Below the pieces are notes generated by a model that searched no databases, was not told the DNA's origin, and saw nothing but the letters and a program-made list of their open reading frames with translations. Of a stretch of DNA of 64,000 nucleotides, positions 1 through 10,618 are shown piece after piece. A program made the position numbers and the translations under genes. The stretch comes from Thermolongibacillus altinsuensis (GTDB taxonomy: Bacteria; Bacillota; Bacilli; Bacillales; Anoxybacillaceae): NCBI RefSeq assembly GCF_004341205.1, contig NZ_SLUL01000003.1:62001-126000 (forward strand), written 5' to 3'. The stretch's first letter is position 1. Every line of letters begins with the position of its first letter.

Positions 1-322
1 GTGTAAACCAGCGAATGATCGTCATTCCTGTTTGCGCACCCCCTGTAGCGGATAAAATAAGTAAAAATTGCTTAATGACGTCTCTTGTTTCGCCTTGAAA
101 GAATCCGCGCTCGACGCTGTAAAATGTATCAAACGTGCCGCCAATCGCCGAAATGAGCGCCCAAATTTTTAAGCTGTTTGCAAAACGGTAGATCATTGTC
201 AAAGGAGGTTCACCGGATAAGAACGCCCCGAATCCTCCGATCAATGCGCCTCCGATTAATACTCCCAACGCGATAAAATAACTTTGAATGAACGCGGGCA
301 AAAACGCGGTTTTTATCTCCAT
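1..322 (-). CDS. ytrH: Sporulation membrane protein YtrH, partial (3' end outside window)
   Basis: The minus strand reads from an ATG at 322 without a stop to base 1, giving 107 codons. An AAGGGG ribosome binding site lies just upstream of the ATG. The product begins MEIKTAFLPAFIQSYF and contains a glycine-rich hydrophobic stretch (ALGVLIGGALIGGFGAFL) typical of a membrane segment, then SLKIWALISAIGGTFDTFYS. I recognise this as YtrH, a mother-cell sporulation membrane protein that in B. subtilis sits beside dnaE, as here. It is divergent from dnaE, with about 110 bp between the two starts. A sigma-E promoter is expected from knowledge of the family, but I could not define one with confidence. 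The C-terminus is cut by the window edge. Confidence 0.85.
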   Translation of the reverse strand, partial: MEIKTAFLPAFIQSYFIALGVLIGGALIGGFGAFLSGEPPLTMIYRFANSLKIWALISAIGGTFDTFYSVERGFFQGETRDVIKQFLLILSATGGAQTGMTIIRWFT

Positions 323-373
323 TGTCTCATCCCCTTTTGTATTATGTATATGGACGAAAAGAACAAGTATGTT

Positions 374-403
374 TTGCTTTCGTGTTTTGTTGTTGACTAT
401 AAT
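374..403 (+). promoter_or_regulatory. Candidate sigma-A promoter of dnaE
   Basis: A -35-like TTGCTT (374-379) is followed after 18 bp by a consensus -10 TATAAT (398-403). Transcription would start near 410, just upstream of the dnaE ribosome binding site. This makes any dnaE start upstream of 436 unlikely. Confidence 0.5.
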
Positions 404-435
404 GAAGAAAATTGGAGAAAAAGGTGGGAAGAACG

Positions 436-3400
436 TTGGCTTTTGTCCATCTTCAAGTTCGGAGCGGCTACAGCTTGTTAACAAGCACAGTCAAAGTGGA
501 TGAATTAGTAAAACGAGCAAAAGAACTTGGCTTTCCTGCATTAGCGCTGACAGATGAGAACGTTCTATACGGAGCGATTGCTTTTTATAAGGAATGTAAA
601 AAACATCAATTGAAACCGATTATCGGGATGATTGCTGATCTATTCGATGAAGAAGGAGAAAACGATCAGCTTATTTTGCTGGCGAAAAATAACGAAGGAT
701 ACAAGAATCTGCTAAAAATTTCAAGCCTCATTCAAACGAATGAAAAATCGGCTATTTCGCATGAACAGCTTGCTCATTATACAAACGGGTTAATTGCCGT
801 TACATCGGGATGGAAAGGTCGAATCGAAACGCTGGTTCTTGGCGGTTATTTTGAAGAGGCAAAAAAATTGGTTCATCTGTACACAGAATTATTTCAACGT
901 GAAAATTTCTATCTTGGTGTACAAAACCACGGACTTCCGCAAGAACTTCAGTTGTTTGAATTGTTGCCATCATTTAGCGTCGAATGCGGCATCCCGCTTG
1001 TCGCAACGAATAATGTATACTATCTCGATCGTGAAGATGCATTTGCCCACGACTGCTTGCTGGCAATGAAGCACGGAAAAAAAGTGAACGATCCTGATCG
1101 TCCGCGTTTAGCTAATGACGAATACTATTTAAAGTCGATTCAAGAAATGGAACGGTTGTTTGAGCGCATTCCATCAGCGTTAGAAAATACAATCAAAATT
1201 GCGGAACAGTGTGACGTAGAACTAAATTTAGGGACAATGATGTTGCCGCGTTATCCGGTTCCGAATGGGAAAACAGCGGATGATTATTTGGCTGAATGGT
1301 GTTGGGAAGGATTAAAAAAACGGCTCTCTCAGCCGTCCGAACGCTATATAAAACGAATGGAGCACGAGCTGCAAATCATAAAAAGAATGAAATTTAGCGA
1401 CTATTTTTTAATTGTTGCCGATTTTATGAAGTTTGCGCGCGAGCAGGGAATTTTAACGGGGCCAGGCCGCGGTTCAGCGGCAGGTTCACTTGTTGCGTAT
1501 GCGCTTGAAATTACACAAATCGATCCGCTTGAATACGACCTTTTATTTGAACGGTTTTTAAATCCAGCCCGCATCTCTTTCCCTGATATTGATATTGATT
1601 TTCCAGATCATCGGCGTGAAGAGGTGATTCGTTACATTCAAAATAAGTACGGTGAGCAGCATGTCGCCCAAATTATTACGTTTGGGACATTCGGTGCCCG
1701 CTCAGCGCTTCGCGACGTCGGACGGGTTTTGGACGTTTCATTAGAAGAAATTCAAGGTTTGTTAAAAAAAATCCCCGAGAGCGATGGTTCATTGAAATCA
1801 TTTGCGCATGCGTTACCAAAAAATAAATTCATTGAAACGGCTATGAAACTTGAGGGATTGCCGCGCCATACTTCCATCCATGCGGCTGGCATTGTGATTA
1901 GTGCTCAACCGCTTGTTGAAGCTGTTCCTGTGCAAAGCGGACAAGTGACGATGTATGTCACTCAATATGCGATGGATGATCTTGAAGAAATTGGATTGTT
2001 GAAAATCGATTTGCTTGGGTTGAAAAACTTAACCATTTTGGAGCAAGCGTTAAAATCCATTGAAATGCGGACGGGAGAGCGTCTAAATATCAATGATATT
2101 CCTCATGATGATGCGAAAACGTATGAATTGTTAAGCAAAGGAGATACGCTCGGCGTTTTTCAGTTGGAATCCGAAGGGATGAAACGAATTTTGCGGCAGC
2201 TGCAGCCATCGACGTTTGAAGATCTTGTTGCTGTCAATGCCCTTTATCGCCCGGGACCAATGGAGCAAATACCGCTTTATATCAAAAGAAAACACGGACA
2301 AGAGAAAGTGACTTATTTTCACGATGACTTAAAAGAAATTTTACAATCAACTTATGGAGTGTTGATTTATCAAGAGCAAATTATGAAAATAGCTGAGAAA
2401 ATGGCAGGGTTTTCATTAGGCGAAGCAGATTTGTTGCGGCGAGCGATTAGCAAAAAAGATGTTCATCTTCTTGTTCATGAGAAAAAACATTTTATTGAAG
2501 GATGCATTCGAAAAGGATATAGCCATGTGATTGCCGAACAATTGTATAAACTTATTGTTCGCTTTGCTCATTACGGATTTAATCGAAGCCATGCGGTTGC
2601 GTACAGCCGAATTTCCTATGTGCTTGCTTATTTAAAAGCGCATTATCCTTGTGATTTTTATGCGGCGTTGTTGACGAACTCGGTTGGCAATAAAGAGCGA
2701 ATGACAGAACTTATTCACGAAATTCGCCGAAAAGGCATTGCGCTGTTACGGCCGTCCATTCATCAAAGCGGATATCGTTTTTTAGTTGAGCAAGGAGCGA
2801 TTCGTTATAGCTTATTGGCGATTAAGCATGTAAGCTATTCGTTTATAAAAGAAGTGATCGAAGAGCGAAAAAAACGGCCATTTCACGATTTTTTTGATTT
2901 TATGATTCGGCTTGCCGTTCAACCATCGCAAAAAAAAATGATTGAAGCGCTTATTTTTGCGGGCTGCTTTGATGAATTCGGCGTTGATCGTGCAACGTTA
3001 CAGCAAAGCATCGATGTGGCGATCGAGCATGCTGAACTTTTGGCGACGGTAGATTCGCTTACTTTAAAGCCGAAATATGTGGAAGCGCCGCCGCTTTCCG
3101 TGAATGAAAAATTAAAATATGAAAAAGAGCTCCTTGGTACGTACGTATCTCCACACCCTGTTGCAGCCTTTTCACATTTATTTGCTCTTTTAGGAGCAAA
3201 GCCGATCTATGAATGGGTTTCGGCGAAAGAAACGTATGGAAAAATGGTTGTTTATATTGAGGAAGTGAACCGGACGCGAACAAGAAAAGGAGAGGAAATG
3301 GCGTTTTTGAAGATCCATGATGACAGTGAAGAAATGAAAGCCGTTGTGTTTCCAAATTGCTATGATCGCTTTCACCATGTATTAGAAAAGGGGAAAGTCG

Positions 3401-3696
3401 TTTATTTAGAAGGAAAATTAGAGTGGCGGCCGAATGGAATTCATTTGATTGTTCAACGAGCCATGAAGCCGGCCATCCTTTATTTAAAAATTGATGAACA
3501 CCATGTTTCTTCAAATGTTTTACATCAGCTAAAAAATATATTGAAAAAACATCACGGTCACACCCCTGTCATTTTATATTACGAAAAAGAAAGAAGAAAA
3601 ATTCAACTCCCAAATGAATATGCAGTTCACGCCGATGAACAATGCCTTGAACAATTAAAAGCGTTATTAGGAGAAGGGAATGTGGCGTTAAAATAA
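436..3696 (+). CDS. dnaE: DNA polymerase III alpha subunit DnaE
   Basis: Replicative DNA polymerase of the DnaE type, 1086 aa; in bacilli it works with PolC and extends RNA primers. I chose the TTG at 436 because AAGGTGG lies 8 bp upstream and the product then starts MAFVHLQVRSGYSLL, like B. subtilis DnaE. In order: an N-terminal PHP domain (about 1-280), the palm with GPGRGSAAGS and the catalytic PDIDIDF motif (Asp384, Asp386, Asp388), the fingers and the beta-binding region. A C-terminal OB fold follows at about residues 930-1030 (KMVVYIEEVNRTRTRKG onward). The length is close to the 1115 aa of B. subtilis. An in-frame ATG at 412 would add eight residues but lies at the predicted transcription start and lacks a ribosome site. 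No frameshift is visible. Confidence 0.95.
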   Translation: MAFVHLQVRSGYSLLTSTVKVDELVKRAKELGFPALALTDENVLYGAIAFYKECKKHQLKPIIGMIADLFDEEGENDQLILLAKNNEGYKNLLKISSLIQTNEKSAISHEQLAHYTNGLIAVTSGWKGRIETLVLGGYFEEAKKLVHLYTELFQRENFYLGVQNHGLPQELQLFELLPSFSVECGIPLVATNNVYYLDREDAFAHDCLLAMKHGKKVNDPDRPRLANDEYYLKSIQEMERLFERIPSALENTIKIAEQCDVELNLGTMMLPRYPVPNGKTADDYLAEWCWEGLKKRLSQPSERYIKRMEHELQIIKRMKFSDYFLIVADFMKFAREQGILTGPGRGSAAGSLVAYALEITQIDPLEYDLLFERFLNPARISFPDIDIDFPDHRREEVIRYIQNKYGEQHVAQIITFGTFGARSALRDVGRVLDVSLEEIQGLLKKIPESDGSLKSFAHALPKNKFIETAMKLEGLPRHTSIHAAGIVISAQPLVEAVPVQSGQVTMYVTQYAMDDLEEIGLLKIDLLGLKNLTILEQALKSIEMRTGERLNINDIPHDDAKTYELLSKGDTLGVFQLESEGMKRILRQLQPSTFEDLVAVNALYRPGPMEQIPLYIKRKHGQEKVTYFHDDLKEILQSTYGVLIYQEQIMKIAEKMAGFSLGEADLLRRAISKKDVHLLVHEKKHFIEGCIRKGYSHVIAEQLYKLIVRFAHYGFNRSHAVAYSRISYVLAYLKAHYPCDFYAALLTNSVGNKERMTELIHEIRRKGIALLRPSIHQSGYRFLVEQGAIRYSLLAIKHVSYSFIKEVIEERKKRPFHDFFDFMIRLAVQPSQKKMIEALIFAGCFDEFGVDRATLQQSIDVAIEHAELLATVDSLTLKPKYVEAPPLSVNEKLKYEKELLGTYVSPHPVAAFSHLFALLGAKPIYEWVSAKETYGKMVVYIEEVNRTRTRKGEEMAFLKIHDDSEEMKAVVFPNCYDRFHHVLEKGKVVYLEGKLEWRPNGIHLIVQRAMKPAILYLKIDEHHVSSNVLHQLKNILKKHHGHTPVILYYEKERRKIQLPNEYAVHADEQCLEQLKALLGEGNVALK

Positions 3697-3744
3697 AATC
3701 GCTTTACTATTTTCACTTTTTGTTATATTTTTATAGAAGTTAGG

Positions 3745-3755
3745 TGGTCAGACCA
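3745..3755. promoter_or_regulatory. Palindromic operator of FadR/GntR type upstream of ytsJ
   Basis: TGGTCAGACCA is a perfect odd-centred palindrome 35 bp before the ytsJ start, downstream of AT-rich -10-like sequence (TATATT 3724-3729, TATAGA 3732-3737). It resembles the TGGTCnGACCA core bound by E. coli FadR and related GntR regulators. A GntR/FadR-type gene is the last gene of the same operon (5030-5647), so autoregulation is the simplest inference. Confidence 0.55.
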
Positions 3756-3789
3756 GTTTGGTTGTCACTGTGTAAGGAGGAAGATTCAG

Positions 3790-5043
3790 TTGTCATTGTT
3801 TAAAGAAGCGTTACATATGCATGAACGTCATCAAGGAAAGCTTGAGGTGAAAACAAAAGTTCCTCTGCAAAATGCTCATCATTTAAGTTTAGCGTATTCT
3901 CCAGGGGTCGCTGAGCCTTGCAAAGAAATTCATCGCGAGCGAAGCAAAGTATATGATTACACGCTAAAAGGAAATACGGTAGCCGTTGTTTCAGACGGCA
4001 CAGCGGTTCTTGGTTTAGGGAATATCGGTCCTGAGGCTGCGCTGCCGGTCATGGAAGGAAAAGCGGTTTTATTTAAAAGTTTTGCAGGTGTCGATGCGTT
4101 TCCGATTTGCTTAAATACAACAGATGTAGAGCAAATCATTGAAACGGTCAAATTGCTTGAACCGACATTTGGCGGCATTAATTTAGAAGATATTGCTGCT
4201 CCGAATTGTTTTATTATTGAGGAACGATTGAAGAAGGAAATGAACATCCCTGTTTTTCATGATGATCAACACGGTACAGCGATCGTTACGGTTGCAGGGC
4301 TTGTGAATGCTTTAAAATTAGTTGGAAAGAAAATGGAAGAAATTAAAGTGGTGATCAATGGTGCAGGAGCAGCCGGAGTTGCCATTATTAAATTGCTTCA
4401 CCGCTATGGCGTTCGCAATATGATTATGTGCGATTCAAAAGGTGCTATTTTCGCTGGGCGTCCATATGGGATGAACGAGGTGAAGGAAGAAATTGCCCAA
4501 TGGACAAACCCTGAAAGAATAAGCGGATCACTTGCTGAAGTGATTCAAGGAGCGGATGTGTTCATTGGCGTGTCCGTAGCAGGGGCGCTTACAACTGAGA
4601 TGGTACAAACCATGAATGAAGATGCGATTATTTTTGCCATGGCGAATCCTGTTCCGGAAATTATGCCGGAAGAAGCGTTAGCAGCTGGGGCAAAAGTGGT
4701 CGGAACAGGCCGTTCTGATTATCCGAATCAAGTCAATAACGTCCTAGCTTTTCCGGGGATTTTCCGCGGAGCGCTAGATGTGCGTGCAAAACAAATTAAT
4801 GAAGAAATGAAAATCGCTGCAGTCGAAGCCATTGCGAATTTAATTGCTGAAGATGAACTACGGTCCGATTATGTCATTCCGGCTCCGTTTGATCCACGCG
4901 TGGCTCCAGCGGTTGCAGCTGCGGTTGCAAAAGCGGCGATGGAAACTGGAGTAGCTCAAATTCATGTCGATCCGAAACAAGTGGAAGAAAAAACACGAAC
5001 ACTTTCAACGATTGTGAGTGAGGGTGACATTGGCAACGTCTAA
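3790..5043 (+). CDS. ytsJ: NAD(P)-dependent malic enzyme YtsJ
   Basis: Decarboxylating malate dehydrogenase (malate to pyruvate, CO2 and reduced cofactor), 417 aa; the B. subtilis orthologue YtsJ prefers NADP. The start is a TTG at 3790 preceded by AAGGAGG at 3775-3781. Recognised motifs are YSPGVAEPC near the N-terminus, GKAVLFKSFAGVDAFPI, the metal-binding segment FHDDQHGTAIV and the Rossmann fold VVINGAGAAGVAIIK. The C-terminal NQVNNVLAFPGIFRGALD is typical of bacterial malic enzymes. The last bases overlap the start of the GntR regulator gene, so the two are co-transcribed. The upstream palindrome at 3745-3755 suggests repression by that regulator. It connects the pyruvate and malate pools of the pyk and citZ-icd-mdh genes downstream. 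Confidence 0.95.
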   Translation: MSLFKEALHMHERHQGKLEVKTKVPLQNAHHLSLAYSPGVAEPCKEIHRERSKVYDYTLKGNTVAVVSDGTAVLGLGNIGPEAALPVMEGKAVLFKSFAGVDAFPICLNTTDVEQIIETVKLLEPTFGGINLEDIAAPNCFIIEERLKKEMNIPVFHDDQHGTAIVTVAGLVNALKLVGKKMEEIKVVINGAGAAGVAIIKLLHRYGVRNMIMCDSKGAIFAGRPYGMNEVKEEIAQWTNPERISGSLAEVIQGADVFIGVSVAGALTTEMVQTMNEDAIIFAMANPVPEIMPEEALAAGAKVVGTGRSDYPNQVNNVLAFPGIFRGALDVRAKQINEEMKIAAVEAIANLIAEDELRSDYVIPAPFDPRVAPAVAAAVAKAAMETGVAQIHVDPKQVEEKTRTLSTIVSEGDIGNV

Positions 5044-5647
5044 GGTTTATATTGAAATTTTATGGCAAATTCGACGCATTATTGAAGAAGACGGGCTTCA
5101 AGCGGGCGATCGGCTTCCATCCGAGCGAGAATTGTCCGACCGATTGCAGGTCGGACGTTCATCCGTCCGCGAAGCGTTGCGAGCGCTTGAACTGTTAGGT
5201 CTTATCGAAACAAGGCGCGGGGAAGGTACGTTTATTAAAGAATTTGGGGATCACCAATTGATTCATTTATTGGGCACGTTTATTTTACAAGGAAAAAGGG
5301 AAAAAGACGATTTAAAGGAAACGAAAATATTGTTTGAAAAAATGTGTTTGTCGTTAGCCTGCATGCGAATGACCGATGAAAAATGGCAAAAAATGCACCA
5401 AATCGTTACAGAGGAACAGGTCGATTACGAATCGTTTTTTAAATGGATCGTTGAAGCGACAGATAATTATTTGTTGTTGCGTATTTGGCTTGTATTAAAC
5501 GATTTCTTTACGTGCGTGGAAGCAGATGTTTCTTTCCCTTCTTCATTTTACGAGGGAATGCTTTTGGCGCTAGGGCAGCGCCAGAGCGAAAAGGCGCTTG
5601 AACTTTATGAGCAATTCGTTGTGCAAAATTTGTCGAAAACGAAATGA
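5030..5647 (+). CDS. GntR/FadR-family transcriptional regulator
   Basis: A 205-aa regulator with an N-terminal winged helix (YIEILWQIRRIIEEDG, then GDRLPSERELSDRLQVGRSS, then VREALRALELLGLIETRRGEG), diagnostic of GntR. The rest is a short helical domain resembling the FCD ligand domain of the FadR subfamily, although the metal-binding histidines are not obvious to me. I chose the TTG at 5030, after GAGGGTG, which overlaps the ytsJ end by 14 bp; a GTG at 5018 is possible. Coupling to the malic enzyme gene and the TGGTCAGACCA palindrome upstream of ytsJ suggest control of malate/pyruvate flux, possibly with the adjacent accDA. The ligand is unknown. From memory B. subtilis has no such gene here. 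Confidence 0.85.
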   Translation: MATSKVYIEILWQIRRIIEEDGLQAGDRLPSERELSDRLQVGRSSVREALRALELLGLIETRRGEGTFIKEFGDHQLIHLLGTFILQGKREKDDLKETKILFEKMCLSLACMRMTDEKWQKMHQIVTEEQVDYESFFKWIVEATDNYLLLRIWLVLNDFFTCVEADVSFPSSFYEGMLLALGQRQSEKALELYEQFVVQNLSKTK

Positions 5648-5728
5648 CACACTTTTACAAACAGCGTCCTCCATTTTCGTTTAAAGTAGAAATGATCGCT
5701 GAAAATTTTATGTAAGGGAGAGAATACT

Positions 5729-6595
5729 TTGCTGAAAGAACTGTTCTCGAAAAAGAAAAAGTACGCAACCATTCCTTCTGAACAGGCAAAGCAAGATGTA
5801 CCTGAGGGAATTATGACGAAATGTCCTCGTTGTAAAAAAATTATGTATACGAAAGAGCTAGTGAAAAATTTACGTGTTTGCATTTCTTGCGGGTATCATC
5901 ATCCGATGTCAGCGCCTGAGCGAATTGCGAGCATTTTAGATGAGGGAAGCTTCCGAGAGTATGATGCTGACATGATTTCTGAAAACCCTTTGCAATTCCC
6001 TCAATATACGGAAAAATTAGCGGAGGATCGTTTAAAAACAAAACTAAATGAGGCGGTTGTCACTGGCGAAGGAACGATTAACGGCTTCCCTGTTGTCATC
6101 GCGGTGATGGATTCTCGCTTTCGTATGGGAAGCATGGGCTCGGTTGTTGGTGAAAAAATTACGCGTGCGATTGAAAAAGCAATGGAGCGAGGTGTTCCTT
6201 TTATTATCTTTACTGCATCGGGTGGCGCACGTATGCAAGAGGGCGTGCTAAGTTTAATGCAAATGGCTAAAACGAGTGCAGCATTAAAAATGTTTAGCGA
6301 GCAAGGTGGACTCATTATATCGATCATGACTCATCCAACGACAGGTGGCGTTTCGGCGAGCTTTGCTTCGCTTGGCGATTACAATTTGGCTGAACCGGGT
6401 GCTTTAATAGGCTTTGCGGGAAGAAGGGTTATCGAGCAAACCGTTCGTGAAGAATTACCGGAGGATTTTCAAACAGCAGAGTTTTTGTTAAAGCATGGGC
6501 AACTGGATGCGGTCATTCCACGTCATGAATTGAAAGAAACGCTAACCAATATATTAGATATTCACCAATCGAGAGGTGAAGCACAATGGTTTTAG
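5729..6595 (+). CDS. accD: Acetyl-CoA carboxylase carboxyltransferase beta subunit
   Basis: Beta subunit of the carboxyltransferase half of acetyl-CoA carboxylase, which makes malonyl-CoA for fatty acid synthesis; 288 aa. A TTG start at 5729 follows AAGGGAG by 8 bp. A four-cysteine zinc ribbon (Cys32, Cys35, Cys51, Cys54) precedes the crotonase-like carboxyltransferase fold with [18 protein letters not shown] and [12 protein letters not shown]. The stop overlaps the accA start by 10 bp, so the two subunits are translationally coupled, as expected for a stoichiometric complex. The biotin carboxylase and carrier genes are not in this window. Confidence 0.96.
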   Translation: MLKELFSKKKKYATIPSEQAKQDVPEGIMTKCPRCKKIMYTKELVKNLRVCISCGYHHPMSAPERIASILDEGSFREYDADMISENPLQFPQYTEKLAEDRLKTKLNEAVVTGEGTINGFPVVIAVMDSRFRMGSMGSVVGEKITRAIEKAMERGVPFIIFTASGGARMQEGVLSLMQMAKTSAALKMFSEQGGLIISIMTHPTTGGVSASFASLGDYNLAEPGALIGFAGRRVIEQTVREELPEDFQTAEFLLKHGQLDAVIPRHELKETLTNILDIHQSRGEAQWF

Positions 6596-7563
6596 AATTA
6601 GAGTTTGAAAAGCCTCTTGTCGAATTGAGGAAAAAGATTAGTGAATTAAAAGAGTTTACGAAAAATAAAGAGGTTGATTTTTCTGATGAAATTGCGAAAT
6701 TAGAAGCGCGATTAGAGAAATTAGAAAATGAAATTTATGCAAATTTAAGTCCATGGGATCGGGTGCAAATTGCTCGTCATCCAAACCGGCCAACCACGCT
6801 CGACTACATTGAGCGGCTATTTACTAATTTTTTCGAATGTCATGGCGATCGTTGTTTTGGAGATGATGAAGCGATTGTTGGCGGGATCGCCAAATACGAT
6901 GGATTGCCTGTCACCGTTATCGGTCATCAACGCGGAAAAGATACAAAAGAAAATATTCGCCGCAATTTTGGGATGCCGCATCCTGAAGGATATCGAAAAG
7001 CGCTGCGCCTCATGAAGCAGGCTGAGAAATTCGGACGCCCGATCATTTGCTTCATCGATACGAAGGGAGCGTATCCAGGAAAAGCGGCAGAGGAACGCGG
7101 ACAAAGCGAAGCTATTGCGCGCAATTTATTTGAAATGGCTGGGTTGAAAGTCCCAATCGTTTGTATTGTGATCGGAGAAGGGGGAAGCGGAGGAGCGTTG
7201 GCGCTTGGAGTCGGAAACTATATTCATATGCTTGAAAATTCGACCTATTCCGTCATTTCGCCGGAAGGAGCAGCTGCGATTTTGTGGAAAGATGCTTCCC
7301 TTGCCAAAAAAGCAGCAGAGACCATGAAGATTACAGCGCAAGATTTAAAACAACTTGGCGTCATTGATGAAATTATTCCTGAAGTGCGTGGCGGAGCACA
7401 TCGAGACGTTGATGAGCAGGCAAAGAAAATCGATCAAGTGTTAAAACAATCGTTAAAAACATTACTAAAGCTTGATGAACAGACGCTCATTCAGCAGCGT
7501 TATGAAAAGTATAAAAGAATTGGAACATTTGCATTCATGAATGAACAGATCCACGTTCGCTAA
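6586..7563 (+). CDS. accA: Acetyl-CoA carboxylase carboxyltransferase alpha subunit
   Basis: Alpha subunit of acetyl-CoA carboxytransferase, partner of AccD, 325 aa. The ATG at 6586 lies inside the end of accD, with GAGAGGTG about 8 bp upstream. A charged N-terminal helix (residues 1-50, [14 protein letters not shown] and following) precedes the carboxyltransferase core with [15 protein letters not shown]-like sequence (here [19 protein letters not shown]), [18 protein letters not shown] and [16 protein letters not shown]. These bind the acyl-CoA and stabilise the enolate. The length equals that of B. subtilis AccA. A strong terminator hairpin begins 11 bp after the stop and closes the accDA unit. 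Confidence 0.96.
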   Translation: MVLELEFEKPLVELRKKISELKEFTKNKEVDFSDEIAKLEARLEKLENEIYANLSPWDRVQIARHPNRPTTLDYIERLFTNFFECHGDRCFGDDEAIVGGIAKYDGLPVTVIGHQRGKDTKENIRRNFGMPHPEGYRKALRLMKQAEKFGRPIICFIDTKGAYPGKAAEERGQSEAIARNLFEMAGLKVPIVCIVIGEGGSGGALALGVGNYIHMLENSTYSVISPEGAAAILWKDASLAKKAAETMKITAQDLKQLGVIDEIIPEVRGGAHRDVDEQAKKIDQVLKQSLKTLLKLDEQTLIQQRYEKYKRIGTFAFMNEQIHVR

Positions 7564-7573
7564 TTTTGCATTC

Positions 7574-7609
7574 AAGGTCATCGTAGTATAGTAGATGACC
7601 TTTTTCTTA
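7574..7609 (+). terminator. Terminator after accA
   Basis: A 9-bp stem AAGGTCATC (7574-7582) pairs with GATGACCTT (7594-7602) and is followed by a T-rich tract. This is a standard intrinsic terminator. Confidence 0.9.
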
Positions 7610-7695
7610 TTCCTCCTACATGAAATCACTCTTTTTTGGATACACTTCTTTATGGATGAAAAAATGCAACGTTTTGTGAAACCTTTCATTATGTA

Positions 7696-7724
7696 TTGTG
7701 TTCATCTTTCCTTCATGTTATTTT
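7696..7724 (+). promoter_or_regulatory. Candidate sigma-A promoter of pfkA-pyk
   Basis: TTGTGT (7696-7701) and TATTTT (7719-7724) are separated by exactly 17 bp. The match is moderate, but it is the best -35/-10 pair in the 190 bp between accA and pfkA. Confidence 0.4.
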
Positions 7725-7730
7725 AAAGTA

Positions 7731-8757
<1,027 letters not shown>

Positions 8758-8805
8758 TGAAAAATTTATGGTATCGTTTCCATGTTGAAATGTAGGAGGA
8801 TTGTT

Positions 8806-10566
8806 ATGCGTAAAACAAAAATTGTTTGTACCATTGGTCCAGCTAGCGAAAGTGTTGAGAAACTTGTTCAGTTGATTGAAGCGGGAATGAACGTTGCGCG
8901 TTTAAACTTTTCGCACGGCAGCCATGAAGAACATGCAGCACGAATCCGCAACATTCGTGAAGCCGCAAAAATAACAGGAAAAACCGTTGCGATTTTACTT
9001 GATACAAAAGGTCCTGAAATTCGGACGCATAATATGGAAAACGGTGCGATCGAATTAAAAGCAGGATCTGAAGTGACGATTTCCATGACAGAAGTGTTAG
9101 GAACTCCAGAGAAATTCTCCATTACGTATGAAGGCCTCATCGACGATGTGGAAGTCGGTTCCACCATCTTATTAGATGACGGTTTAATCGGATTAGAAGT
9201 CATCGCGATTGATAAAGAGGCAAAGGAAATTAAAACAAAAGTATTAAATGGCGGCGTGTTGAAAAACAAAAAAGGCGTCAATGTCCCTGGAGTTAAAGTG
9301 AATTTACCTGGAATTACAGAAAAAGATGCAGCTGATATTCGTTTTGGCATTGAACAAGGAATCGATTTTATTGCCGCTTCGTTTGTTCGTCGTGCCTCTG
9401 ACGTGCTTGAAATCCGCGAGTTATTGGAAGCGCACAATGCCCTTCACATTCAAATTATTTCAAAAATCGAAAACCAAGAAGGCGTTGACAACATTGATGA
9501 AATTCTCGAAGTATCTGACGGATTAATGGTGGCACGCGGTGATTTAGGAGTTGAAATTCCAGCTGAAGAAGTGCCCCTTGTGAAAAAAGAATTGATTAAA
9601 AAATGCAATGCGTTAGGAAAGCCTGTTATTACTGCGACGCAAATGTTAGATTCGATGCAACGCAATCCTCGTCCAACACGCGCAGAAGCAAGCGACGTTG
9701 CGAATGCCATTTTCGATGGAACGGATGCGATTATGTTGTCTGGGGAAACAGCAGCAGGTGCTTATCCAGTTGAAGCGGTTCAAACGATGCATCGCATCGC
9801 TTTACGTACGGAGCAAGCGTTGCAATATCGCGATCTGTTAACGAAACAAAGCAAACAAAGCGGCAAAACCATTACGGATGCAATCGGTCAATCCGTTGCT
9901 CATACGGCATTAAATTTAGATGTAGCTGCGATTGTGACACCAACTGTTAGCGGCTATACAGCGCGAATGATTTCAAAATATCGTCCAAAAGCGCCAATTA
10001 TTGCGGTTACTTCTGATGAGTCTGTTTCAAGAAAATTGTCGCTTGTTTGGGGCGTTTATCCACAAGTAGCACAGCAAGCAAGTTCGACAGATGAAATGCT
10101 TGATATCGCTGTCGAAGCGGCAGTCGATACAGGAATTGTGAAACATGGCGATTTAGTTGTGATCACAGCCGGTGTTCCAGTTGGTGAAACAGGCTCTACA
10201 AACTTGATGAAAGTGCATGTGATCGGTGACATCATCGCAAAAGGACAAGGAATTGGGCGGAAGTCTGCATTTGGTAAAGCCATCATTGCTAAAAATGCGG
10301 CGGAAGCGCTAGAAAAGATGGTTGACGGGGGCATTCTTGTTACACCGGCAACAGATGCGGATATGATGAAAGCATTAGAAAAAGCGGCTGCGATTATTAC
10401 GGAAGAGGGAGGCTTAACGAGCCACGCAGCTGTTGTGGGGTTAAGTTTAGGCATCCCGGTTATTGTCGGGGTTAAACATGCAACTTCATTGTTAAAAGAC
10501 GGTCAAGAAATCACAGTTGATGCTGGATTCGGTGCGATTTATCGAGGACATGCGAGCGTGTTATAA
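8806..10566 (+). CDS. pyk: Pyruvate kinase with C-terminal PEP-utiliser domain
   Basis: Converts phosphoenolpyruvate and ADP to pyruvate and ATP; 586 aa. The start is the ATG at 8806 with TAGGAGGA upstream, giving [15 protein letters not shown]. The barrel contains [12 protein letters not shown], the active-site [13 protein letters not shown], and [11 protein letters not shown]. As in bacilli, an extra C-terminal domain of about 110 residues resembles the phosphohistidine domain of PEP synthase, with [21 protein letters not shown]. It is co-transcribed with pfkA and ends at a strong terminator. Confidence 0.97.
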   Translation: MRKTKIVCTIGPASESVEKLVQLIEAGMNVARLNFSHGSHEEHAARIRNIREAAKITGKTVAILLDTKGPEIRTHNMENGAIELKAGSEVTISMTEVLGTPEKFSITYEGLIDDVEVGSTILLDDGLIGLEVIAIDKEAKEIKTKVLNGGVLKNKKGVNVPGVKVNLPGITEKDAADIRFGIEQGIDFIAASFVRRASDVLEIRELLEAHNALHIQIISKIENQEGVDNIDEILEVSDGLMVARGDLGVEIPAEEVPLVKKELIKKCNALGKPVITATQMLDSMQRNPRPTRAEASDVANAIFDGTDAIMLSGETAAGAYPVEAVQTMHRIALRTEQALQYRDLLTKQSKQSGKTITDAIGQSVAHTALNLDVAAIVTPTVSGYTARMISKYRPKAPIIAVTSDESVSRKLSLVWGVYPQVAQQASSTDEMLDIAVEAAVDTGIVKHGDLVVITAGVPVGETGSTNLMKVHVIGDIIAKGQGIGRKSAFGKAIIAKNAAEALEKMVDGGILVTPATDADMMKALEKAAAIITEEGGLTSHAAVVGLSLGIPVIVGVKHATSLLKDGQEITVDAGFGAIYRGHASVL

Positions 10567-10568
10567 TA

Positions 10569-10598
10569 AAAGAGGCTGAGTACAGCCTCTTCTTTTTC
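10569..10598 (+). terminator. Terminator after pyk
   Basis: AAGAGGCTG (10570-10578), loop AGTA, CAGCCTCTT (10583-10591), then a T-rich tail. Confidence 0.92.
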
Positions 10599-10618
10599 TA
10601 TTTCAATGGGTGGAGTGG

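Noticed and set aside
412-435. In-frame ATG extending dnaE by eight codons
   Set aside because: It lies at the predicted transcription start and lacks a ribosome site, while the TTG at 436 has good spacing and matches the family N-terminus.
8868-9437. 189-codon minus-strand open frame inside pyk
   Set aside because: It lies fully antisense to a strongly conserved gene, has no ribosome site, and its Ser/Ile/Pro-rich composition is that of a shadow frame.
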